Source: Scylla paramamosain (Eukaryota; Arthropoda; Malacostraca; Decapoda; Portunidae). From it: a DNA stretch of 64,000 nt. Made by a program: the position numbers and the translations under genes. Shown here in pieces: positions 28,061-43,194 of this stretch (position 1 is the first letter of the stretch; the number at the start of each line of letters is the position of its first letter). Location of the stretch: positions 11,703,368 through 11,767,367 of the forward strand of contig NC_087183.1 in NCBI RefSeq assembly GCF_035594125.1, written 5' to 3'. Under the pieces are notes generated by a model. That model searched no databases. It saw only the letters and a program-made list of their open reading frames with translations, and was not told where the DNA came from.

Positions 28061-28180
28061 TAAATAACAGCCTTCTGGATAGTTGCTGTATTATAAAGGA
28101 CGTATATAGTCGAGGTACATATAAATAACAGCCTTTTTGAATAGTTGAGTTATAAAGAACGGTAATGATCGAGTTATATA
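28061..28180. repeat. Two-copy tandem repeat, period 61 bp
   Basis: TAAATAACAGCCTTCTGGAT begins at 28061 and TAAATAACAGCCTTTTTGAA at 28122. Both continue through a TTATAAAG and a CGAG-containing phrase. Confidence 0.75.
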
Positions 28181-29154
28181 ATACACGTACCTCCTCTTCC
28201 TGATATTTTTTGCCTGTCTCATATCCTCTGATGTGTTAATAATTAATTGTCTCGTTTTGTCACGAAATTATTATTACAATGCAAGACTTGACATTGACAG
28301 AAAACAAACCAATGGAAGTGAGTGTATATTGCTCGACTTGTGTCCATGAATGTGGATAGAGGCTGGCCACGGTTCATGTGGCTGATCCTCTGTTAATGGT
28401 GGCAGCGAAGGCCGGCAGGCTGTACTATGAAGTGCGCAGAAGCATTCCATTACCACAGCTCACTCTTCATTACCACGGCTTGCTCTTCGTGATGCTCGTC
28501 GCTTCTGTGTTCCGCAGTGCCGTGTTGTGTGCGCGACTCGTTTGTTCAGATAATAAACAGGTAATCTCGTGTATACATTTCAAAAGGCTCGTAAAGTGTG
28601 AGAAAAAGGAAACGTAGGTGCATTATGATGTGTTCTTACTTAACATAAACACATTAATTGGCTTGCGGATTTGCATGGAAGTAAAAACAAGTAAATAAAG
28701 AAAAACAAACTAATATTTCATAAGCGTTGTAGGTTAATTAATAAAAATAGAGGAGAGTGAAGAGTTTTCTTTAGTTTGCACAAACACATGAATACGTCTA
28801 CGGGTTTGCATGTAAAGAGAGAGAGAAAGCACCACCAGCAGCGAATGAGTGTGCAGTCCTGCCCAGCCCATCGCCATGCAGGAGGCGGTAATGGCAGTGA
28901 GGCGAAGTGGAGGCGGCGGAGGGCGAGGTATATTCCTCTCACTTTCCCGGGGCAGCGCTGGGAACACGAGACCAGGAAGGAGAGAGGGAGAAGTGAGCCC
29001 CTCCAATATATTCCAAGTAATGGATATTCCTGGTCCCGCTCGCTTGCATATTCCCACATCCCAACGAGAAGGCGAAGTATAAGTCACTCTATTTGTCGAG
29101 GTCTTGAGGTCCCAGGAGGACTGATTCATCTTGGGGATTTATAAAAGCGCCTCT
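28181..29154. other. Non-coding with two small direct repeats
   Basis: CATTACCACAGCTCACTCTT (28448) is followed directly by CATTACCACGGCTTGCTCTT (28468). A phrase ending GGATTTGCATGGAAGTAAA (about 28668) recurs as GGGTTTGCATGTAAAGA (about 28802), period about 137 bp. Frames here show no domain. Confidence 0.5.
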
Positions 29155-29705
29155 TAATTTGCCTACAGGTTCGAGGGTTTAGGGGCGGAGAGGGGAAGGA
29201 AGGAGGAAGGAAGGGAAGCAGTAAAGATGAGATAGGAGTCCAAAAAGGAGGAAAAGAAGGAATTCCAATCTTCTATTCTTCCCTGTATGTAAAAACGTTC
29301 TTTTGTCCTTTAACTTTCTGCAGATTTGGGGGTTTAGGGAAGGAAAGGGGGAGGGAAGAGGAAGGCAGGGAAAATGCCGCGTCAAAATAAGGTTTCAAAG
29401 AAGGAAAATAGGGAATTCCTGTCTTGCATTCATCTAAGAGCAATGTTAAAGATTCCTAATAATTTGCCTATAAGTTTGAGGGGTTAAGAAAGGTAGAGGG
29501 AAGTTAAGGGAAAGCCAAACTGTGAGATAGAACTAAAAAAAAAAAAAAGGAAAATAGAGAATTCCAGCCCTTCACTCATCTAAGGGATGTTTATATGCTT
29601 TTGTCTAATTACCCTACAAGTTTAAAGGTAAAGGAAGGTAATTAAGAGGAGGAATAAAGATGAAATAGCAGTCAGAAGAATGGAAAATAGGGCATTCCAG
29701 TGAGA
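29155..29705. repeat. Four-copy tandem repeat, unit about 150 bp
   Basis: Copies start near 29155, 29311, 29458 and 29605. Each contains TTGCCTACAAGTTTGAGGGT, a GAAGG/GGAAG purine block, a GTCAAAATAAGG-like block, GGAAAATAGGGAATTCC and an ATTCATCTAAGGG-like end. Confidence 0.85.
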
Positions 29706-30578
29706 GAGGATTGCAAATGCATTCATATTAGGACTTCTGTTTAATATTCAGCCTCGTGAATTAGCGATGTGGAATTTATATTAATTCTTCAGAGATTAGA
29801 AAAAATGTGGATTGCCAAGAAAAGGGAAAAGTAGCGTGTTCTTGCCCTTAATTATCTTATGAGCTAATTTGTTTTCTTTCTTACCTCGTTTCTTCTTTTC
29901 GGGTTCTTTTCTCGTCTTCCTCCTCTCCCTCCATTCCTCCTCCTTCCTTCTACTTTATAGGGAATATTTGCTCATTTTTACTTTCGTGTACTTTAAATAA
30001 TCACACTGTAAATAATTTGCAGATATAATAAACTATTTTAATGTTTCAAATGTTTCTCCTCCTCGTCTTCCTTCTCCTCCTCCTCTTCCTCCTCTTCCTC
30101 CTGCTGATATCTCCGTCTGACATGATGAACGAGGAAACAGAGCCTCTCCCTCTCTCTGTACATACCCGAGGCGTCTCCTGGACAGCGTGAGGAGCGTCCC
30201 TTGACTCCTCACAGCTCGCCAGCCGCCTCTTCCTCCTCCTCATTTCCGCGGAGTTTACGAGGAAGATCATGGAACCTCTTCTTGGGTAAAGTGACTCCCA
30301 TTTTCTTCCCCACGTGCATGATTCTTGGTATTCACTGTTTTTTTCCTTTTTCTTCCTTATATATCTCTCTTTCTCCCTCTCTTTCATTCATCTCTTTCTC
30401 TCTTTATTTCTCTCTCATCCAGTGTCACGCTCCTCCGCCCTAAGAAGTGAGCGAGGTTCATGAGCGCCTCTCTCTCCGCGCTGTTCGTCTTGGCAGGTGG
30501 AATGTATCAGGGGTGTCCATTTTGATGCAAACGACCTGCACTGTTAGTTTGGGTGAGGCGAGTAAGAACGCTGGGCCA
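29706..30578. other. Non-coding; part pyrimidine-rich
   Basis: CTCCT-rich at 29900-29950 and 30055-30110, and T/C-rich at 30330-30420. No gene recognised. Confidence 0.45.
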
Positions 30579-30642
30579 CCCTCCCTCCCTCCCTCCCTCC
30601 CTCCCTCCCTCCCTCCCTCCCAGAAGCCTGAGGTCGTGTGTG

Positions 30643-30672
<30 letters not shown>
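30579..30672. repeat. (CCCT)n then (GT)n
   Basis: About ten CCCT units (30579-30621); the minus strand carries GGGA repeats and is a G-quadruplex candidate. A GT array with a GC interruption follows at 30639-30672. Confidence 0.92.
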
Positions 30673-30673
<1 letters not shown>

Positions 30674-31650
30674 ACCTTTTCGTCCTCTGTTGCACGTGCC
30701 AGTTGAAGTGTGTGGACAGCAGAGGCACGTCCCCGGGCGTCGTAAACTCGGCTCTCATGAGAAATATACACTCGCTTGCACTGGAAAGGCGTTGGTAGAT
30801 AGCCCCCGTAAACCCCACTGGACTGAATCCTTTACGCGCCTCTTGAAAAGTCGCGCGTGTTGCTTTCCGGGGTGTAAGTAAACTCCCTGATGTGTTGGCA
30901 ATTGTAAACACAGAGCAGTGTTCGTGCGTAGGAAACTTAAACGGAGGCAGGTAATCTCGCACACAACACGAGGCGCGGCGGCGTGATCCTGAGCAGCAGC
31001 ACAGACACCGTAAAGTAGACAAGCCGAGGACCAGTGACACAGCTTTCACAGGGTCGGTGATAGCGTTCCGTACCCCGCGACCCTAAACTTACTCCCAAGG
31101 GCCTCCAGGTGTGCGGGAGAGTTTCCCCCTCCTCCTATTCCCCCTCCTCTTCCTCAGGTAAAGTTTCTCGTTGCCGGTATTATGAGCGCTGCCTTTTAAA
31201 GCCTCCCTTTAAAGTTCTTACTCTTGAAATGACCCACTCAACGCAGCCTCCAGCGGTGGCCTGCAGCTGTCCGCGTCCCGGCCTGGCGCGTCGTGGGGCA
31301 GCGGCAGGCAAAGTTAGCTGTGTTTTGGAGTGAAATGTACAGGACGCCACTCTGCCACTCCGCCACTCCGCCTCCCGTGTGTCGCCTCCCGCTCCCGCTG
31401 AACACGGTTAATACGGTATAACTTTGAGGATTATCCGATTATGAATAGTTTGATTAATTAAGCCTTTATTGAATTATGATTCTGCAGAAACATAGGAACA
31501 TTTTTTGTGCAGTAAAATGTTCCTCGTCGTGTTTTGCCCGCAGGCGTTGCAAACTGTACAGGATAACACAACAAAATTAATTTAGTGAGCCCATAGTGGG
31601 AATATCTCTAGAGAATACACACCAACCCTAAAGCCTTTCCATGTTTTTTT
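30673..31650. other. Non-coding, GC-richer than average; one perfect hairpin
   Basis: AGGAACATTTT (31494-31504) and AAAATGTTCCT (31514-31524) are exact reverse complements with a 9-nt loop. CACTCTGCCACTCCGCCACTCCGCC near 31350-31372 is a short tandem. No coding exon recognised. Confidence 0.5.
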
Positions 31651-31960
31651 TTTTACTTCAATAAAAAAAATGTTGAAAATCGTAAACAATATCTTTATGA
31701 TTTGTTTATTATTTATTTATTTATGTATGTATCTTTTTTTTATTTTACTTAAAAAAATAACATTGAAAATCGTAACCACCCTTTGACATGACATTTATTT
31801 ACTTATTTATTTAATTATCGTCTTAATAGTACCATGTATTTGTTTATTAATTTACTTTTACTTTAATAAAAACATATGATACTGAGAACTGTAAACACTT
31901 CTTTTGACATTCATTTATTTATTTACCTATCTATTTATCTATCTATTCATTTACATCTTG
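31651..31960. repeat. Three-copy tandem repeat, unit about 90-115 bp
   Basis: Copies begin near 31651, 31743 and 31855. Each has TTTTACTTTAATAAAAA, a TTGAAAATCGTAAAC-like phrase and a (TTTA)n tail; the last tail becomes CTAT repeats. Confidence 0.8.
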
Positions 31961-32326
31961 TTAATGGCGAGCAAGGAGGAAAACAATCAAAGGCATGACT
32001 TGAGGTGAATGAGTCATTTCCCCGATACTTTCCCCTCCTGACAGCCTCGGGGGACTTCAGAGTAGCAGGAATTTGCAGGAAACGTGTTCTTGCAAGCGAT
32101 GTTCAGATCTGACCGCTGCAGGGAGAAGAGGGGAGACTGAAAGGAAGAGCAGAAAACATTGGAAGAAGGGAGGGAAGAGTTGAAACACGCAACGAAGGGG
32201 AGAGGGAGGGAAGGAAGAGAAAGAGAGAGTGAGTGCGAGGTATATTCTGAAGGCGGGAGAAGAAGAAAGCTGTAGAAAAGGGGAAGGTGTTGATTGGGAG
32301 TATACAGGTGTGGGCGGAGGCAGGTA

Positions 32327-32328
<2 letters not shown>
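31961..32328. other. Non-coding, purine-rich at 32130-32328
   Basis: No gene recognised. The purine-rich part precedes the AG array. Confidence 0.45.
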
Positions 32329-33883
<1,555 letters not shown>

Positions 33884-33984
33884 GAAGCCTTTTGTGCGTA
33901 GTGGCAGAGTATTGATGTTACGGGAAAACACTGTATACGGATTGTTGTGAAATATTTATCCCAGCCTCTCTATTTTTTCTGTGC

Positions 33985-34024
<40 letters not shown>
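33985..34024. repeat. (GT)n microsatellite
   Basis: About 20 pure units. Confidence 0.95.
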
Positions 34025-34027
<3 letters not shown>

Positions 34028-34234
34028 GTGTTTGAATATGTTGCTTGAAGGTTGTTAGTTTATATACACGGCAGAGTAAATATTTGGTGCATCTGTTGCC
34101 AAATTATTTCTAGTACTTCATAGTTTATGCTTCGTTTTATATTTTGCTTTTGCATGACTACTGCTGTGTTTGCTTTGATGGTGCTTTATTCTTTTATACG
34201 TATAGTAGTCGGTCACCGAGCAGAGCTGCCGTGA

Positions 34235-35737
<1,503 letters not shown>

Positions 35738-35809
<72 letters not shown>
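35738..35809. repeat. (AC)36 microsatellite
   Basis: 72 bp, uninterrupted. Confidence 0.97.
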
Positions 35810-36764
<955 letters not shown>

Positions 36765-36768
<4 letters not shown>

Positions 36769-37686
36769 TTGTCTCTTCCGTTTTCTTTCGTATTTTGCAT
36801 GATTTTTTTTCATCCTCTCCTTTCAACTCTTACTTCATTGTTATGCCATATTTTTTGTGCTCCTTTCTTCCTCTTGACACTCTTTTTCGTTGTCTCTTTT
36901 CAGTCTTTCTCTTTTTTTCTTTTTCAATTAATTTACATTTATATCCGTCTGTTTCTTTCTTCCTTCCAAAGAGAACAAAGGTAGAGGATAATTATGTAAA
37001 GAATGTATGGTAGGATTGATTGATTCCTTCCTTCCTTTCTTTCTTTCTTCCTTCCTTCCTTCCTTCCTTCCTTCCTTCCTTCCTTCCTTCAGATACTCAT
37101 CACCTCTTCTTGTACATACAGAAGCATTTCCTCACCACCACCACCACCACCGCCATTACTAGGTCACAGGAACAACACTCATGGCCTCGCTAACCCATGC
37201 TTCCCTCTGTTCCATCTCATCCTTCCCTTTCTCTCGTTCCTCTCTTGCTCTCGCTCCTCTCACCTGTTCCTTTCTCTCACCCTTCTCTCTCCCTTGCCTT
37301 TTCATCCTCTCATCTATCCATCCCATCCTCTACTGTCCTTTTCTACGCCCCTTCCATCCTTTTACTCTCTCTCTAACCTTCTCTCCCCGGAACAACAACT
37401 CCCCGCCCCTCGACCCGCAATCCTCGTGTCAAAAGTACCGGGGATGGTGGGTCGTGGGGCCGTAATTCCTGAGGGCGCCAGGGTTGTATTGGCAGGCTGG
37501 ACAGCTTCACCCTACAGCAGGTCAAGGCCTCCACCAGAACACAATTTATTTTACCGTATAGATTATAGTTTATTTTTTCTTCTCTTTCCTTCTTTCTTTC
37601 TTTCTTTTTTTTTTTTCTCTGCCGTCTTTCTATATATATTTTTTTTTAGTTCGGCGTGACCCCCTGACTTGGATTGGGATATATGG

Positions 37687-37687
<1 letters not shown>
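36765..37687. repeat. Pyrimidine-rich sequence with (TTCC)n
   Basis: TTCC/TTTC units at 37025-37090, CCA triplets at 37135-37152, pyrimidine-rich 37180-37390. A more mixed section at 37400-37560 shows no gene. Confidence 0.7.
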
Positions 37688-37688
<1 letters not shown>

Positions 37689-37755
<67 letters not shown>

Positions 37756-37811
37756 CGTTCAAGAGATATAGACAGGATTTAAGGGATGGCATTTGTATTT
37801 TTATGGTACGT

Positions 37812-37891
<80 letters not shown>
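37689..37891. repeat. (GT)32 and (CT)39 arrays
   Basis: GT at 37689-37753 and CT at 37814-37891. Confidence 0.95.
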
Positions 37892-37894
<3 letters not shown>

Positions 37895-38734
37895 GAAACA
37901 CTTGACATTTTCAGATCCATAACAAACATGGCACACATTTCTGAGACAAGTATTTCGTACCTTTACATTTTCATACTTTTTACATAACCTTGTAGTCGGA
38001 AACTGTGCCAAGGCGTAAATCTCCTCCTCCGGTGCGTGGGAGAAATGGATATTCCTTCCCTGTGACGCCTGACTGCTCCGATATTCCATAAATAAAACAC
38101 GTGCAGCTCTTACCGTATCACTTATATTTGCGTTCCTCATCCTCAGAGACCTCCTATTTTACTTATGAGAGGGAAAGTATGGTAGGATAAAGTGTCTTCC
38201 TCTCTGGTTCTGTGGTTCTCGTTTTCCCTTCATTTTGGTTCCTGTAACATATACATGTGTTGTTTTCCTTTCTGTGTGTGCGTGTGCATGTGCGTGTGTG
38301 TGTGTGTGTGACCGTTGATACTTTGTTTTCTCTGCTTTCCATGCTTGGTCGCAGTGTTTGTGTTTCTCCTTCAGTATAATTCACGTATTTCTTGCTCTTT
38401 CGTACTGTGAAGGCGTGTTTTATAAGTGGAGATGATTTTTCTTGTCTTAGCATAACACCTGTCACGTGAAGAAATACGTGGGTGATGGAAAAGAGAGATT
38501 GCCAAGATCGGAGTGTTTCGGTTCAAGGTTTCTTTCTGTCTAGGGTTCAGAAGGTCAGGTATTTGAGAGGTGAGTGTGTTTGTTTCGTGTATTGGAAAGG
38601 TAACTGTCCAGTGCTTAAGGTGTAAGACTCAGACAGGTAAGGCTAATGAATGGTCTTTCTTTTGTCTGTGTTTTGAAAGGTGTTAAGGAAAGATGAAGGT
38701 AATGTTATGTTTTTGTAAAGAGTTGTTGTTATGG

Positions 38735-38738
<4 letters not shown>
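37892..38738. other. Non-coding, nothing recognised
   Basis: GT-rich short run at 38274-38310. No domain in any frame. Confidence 0.4.

Positions 38739-38784
<46 letters not shown>
38739..38784. repeat. (CT)n microsatellite
   Basis: About 22 pure units. Confidence 0.95.
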
Positions 38785-38788
<4 letters not shown>

Positions 38789-38925
38789 TACGCTCTCCTG
38801 TACAGTTTTTTCTTTCCTTTTTATATAGATTTTTTTTTATGTCGTTGCTGCTATAGATGCGTTTGGAATCGTTGTAGATATCTTTTATTTGTTCCTACCA
38901 CGTGACCCCAGTGAGACACCACGCG

Positions 38926-39062
<137 letters not shown>

Positions 39063-39231
39063 TCCTTCCTTCCCTCTTCCACCAAACTCATCCTATCCAG
39101 TCCACTTCCCAACCCTTCTATTACTCCACCACCCCTTCACTCCACTCTCCCTGCAGCCTCCCTATCAGTGAGTATCTGCCTCCCCTCCCACGCACACACA
39201 CAATAAATAGATCCCTAAACCCAAACCCACT

Positions 39232-39416
39232 TAACCTAAGAGACTAACTTAAACTAACCTAACAATCAAATCTAACCTAACCTAACCTAACCTAACCTAA
39301 CCTAACCTAACCTAACCTAACCTAATCTAATCTAATCTAACCTAACCTAACCTAACCTAACAATCTAACCCAACCTAACAACCTAACCTAACCTAACCTA
39401 ACCTAACCTAACAACC
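39232..39416. repeat. Interstitial telomeric repeat (CCTAA)n
   Basis: Tandem CCTAA, which is TTAGG on the minus strand and the established telomere repeat of most arthropods. The array has near-perfect blocks (39273-39325, 39338-39361, 39380-39412) interrupted by CTAAT and CAAT variants, and both flanks contain decayed units (from about 39232). It is internal in the window, hence interstitial. Confidence 0.93.
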
Positions 39417-39581
39417 TCCCCACTGACCAGCACTGCACGAGTCCATTGCTGCGTACTCTAATGACTCTATCAGCCACTCTCCGGCCGCCAGTCACCCACT
39501 CCACTCCTCTATTCCGAAGATAATAACCTGCCTGGGCCACTTCAATTACAGACTTGTGGGTCTCTGCCTGCTGATGGTACC

Positions 39582-39942
<361 letters not shown>

Positions 39943-40737
39943 CAAATACAAAAGAATTCCCTGCACGTCGCTCTTCAAACTTGATTCCGGAGATTTTATT
40001 TCACTGTTTACGATTCGAATGTTGATCTTGTCGCGTTTTCTTTTTATGTAGACTCTTTAACTTACTCTCAAGAACGAGCGTATAACGGGGAGCCTTTGTA
40101 CTTTTCATACGTTAATCCTGGATACCTTGAAATAGTCTACCGTTGATTTTTCATCTTGCTACAACTTGATACCTTTGAAGAGACGAGTTTTAGGTAATGT
40201 CGGAACCTGAACTGCTTCCTGTAACTTGAGATCCACGTTTTCTTTTCAGTTTATTTTAGGATGTAAATTTTTATTTGAAACACAAAGCTTTACTTACCCT
40301 TTTCCCTTAATATCATAGCTTTTATTCCCTTCTCCATGTAACCTGGCGCCTTACCTGTAAAACTAAACGTAGATAAACTAATATATGCTCGTGTATCATA
40401 GTCGCCCTCTCACAGCTGGGTATGGGAAGGTTAGTATCGAGTGTCTTATCCATCCGTTTATTTAAATTAGGGATAGAAATGTTGTGCAGACTCGACTTGT
40501 TTTGATTGCCACTTTCAGTTACACATGATTCCTGTTGCTACATCTCACCTCCGACGTTCGTAGCACATTAATAAGTGTACGAATAGAAACATAACAGTGC
40601 TCAATATTGTGAATGTGAGTAAAACTAATAGTGTTATGGCAGAAAAGCAGCTGAGTGAAGGGGTGAGTGGAAATTAGAGTAAAAAAACGCGTCTGAAAAT
40701 AGAAGCCAAATAGATTCAACGAGGGAGAGATGTAAAT

Positions 40738-40741
<4 letters not shown>
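39943..40741. other. Non-coding, AT-moderate
   Basis: No repeat or gene recognised. Confidence 0.45.

Positions 40742-40827
<86 letters not shown>
40742..40827. repeat. (AG)n microsatellite
   Basis: About 42 units with one GG interruption. Confidence 0.95.
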
Positions 40828-40830
<3 letters not shown>

Positions 40831-41236
40831 TTAATAAAATACACCAATAAGTTTGCGAAAAGGCTAAATTTCATGCGTCAAGTGCTGAGATACGATGCGA
40901 AACTGACATGATAGGAAACTGAACTAAATTTCCCTGCTATATCTGTCTAGTTTTCCTATTTGATATTTGCGGAAGTCATCATTACCTTAGAAACGACCAG
41001 GGATACACTTCTCATAATTTTCTGCTATTGTGCCAGTTTCATTTGTGTATTTCTCGTCTTTATGGGCCGGAACAGGGGTGTCCTTTTCCCTTTCTCATTT
41101 ACGGAACGGTTCTCAGTATGGCTGCTGCCGGTGTTTGGGTGATAGAAGGAATGGACGTGACAATTATAAGTATTTTGGTATACCACGCTATGCCAAACTG
41201 TGTCACGCCCTACTGTTGCATCTCTATACGTACTCC

Positions 41237-41239
<3 letters not shown>
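40828..41239. other. Non-coding, nothing recognised
   Basis: Overlapping frames in two phases (41028-41444 and 41030-41365) end in the translated AC array. No domain. Confidence 0.4.
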
Positions 41240-41308
<69 letters not shown>

Positions 41309-41310
41309 CA
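41240..41310. repeat. (AC)n microsatellite
   Basis: About 35 units with one CC interruption near 41285. Confidence 0.95.
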
Positions 41311-41488
41311 TTCCAGCACATATAATTGTCTCACGCGTTGTTTTAAGAAAGGGTACGAGTCATAATTTTTTAACCCACAGGAGGCCCACACCTTCCTTTC
41401 AGTTACATAAAGGTGTCAAGTGGAATTGTAAAGGTTTGTGTTGAATAGACAGTGTACAAATATTCCTTATTGTTTTATTTCTGCAACA

Positions 41489-41636
41489 TGCGAAGATGGG
41501 GGTTTAAAAATGTCTGCTGTCTATTAAAGTTTAGTTTGCGAAAGGTGGGTATTTAAAAATGGCGCCTGTTTGTTCTGATTGTGTGGAGGTGGGTGTTTAT
41601 ATATGGCGGCTCCTTTGTTTTGGTTGAATGTGCGGA
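41489..41636. repeat. Three-copy tandem repeat, unit about 46-48 bp
   Basis: Copies begin near 41489, 41537 and 41582 with TGCGAAGGTGGGTGTTTA, then AAAATGGCGGCTG-like and TGTTTTGATTG-like phrases. Confidence 0.75.
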
Positions 41637-41769
41637 TGTGTTTTGAAATCGAGTGAAGTGTTTTCGTTAGTTGATGGAATATGAAGTGTGTTTTGATAGT
41701 GGCGTATTGTGACTCAAACGTGGTGGTGGTAGTGATAGTGGTGGTGGTGGTGGTGACATGTTTTGTTCC

Positions 41770-41770
<1 letters not shown>

Positions 41771-41829
<59 letters not shown>

Positions 41830-42017
41830 TGTGTGTGTGTCCGTTTGGTTTGTCATATTGCGTTTGATTCGTTTTAGTTTTTGATAATATAGTGATGGCT
41901 TGGCTTTTTTGGGCGTCAGTGTGTGTGTGTGTGGCAACACGTGTAACTGAAACTTTTATATTTGTCGGATTATGGCTTCGGCTTTGACTGCGATGGTGTT
42001 GAACATGCACATACATG

Positions 42018-42075
<58 letters not shown>

Positions 42076-42100
42076 ACACACACACACACACAGACACACA
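41771..42100. repeat. (GT)35 and (AC)41, opposing
   Basis: GT at 41771-41840 and AC at 42019-42100 (one TA interruption), 178 bp apart and mutually complementary. GGT triplets precede at 41720-41753. Confidence 0.94.
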
Positions 42101-43190
<1,090 letters not shown>

Positions 43191-43194
43191 AAGA

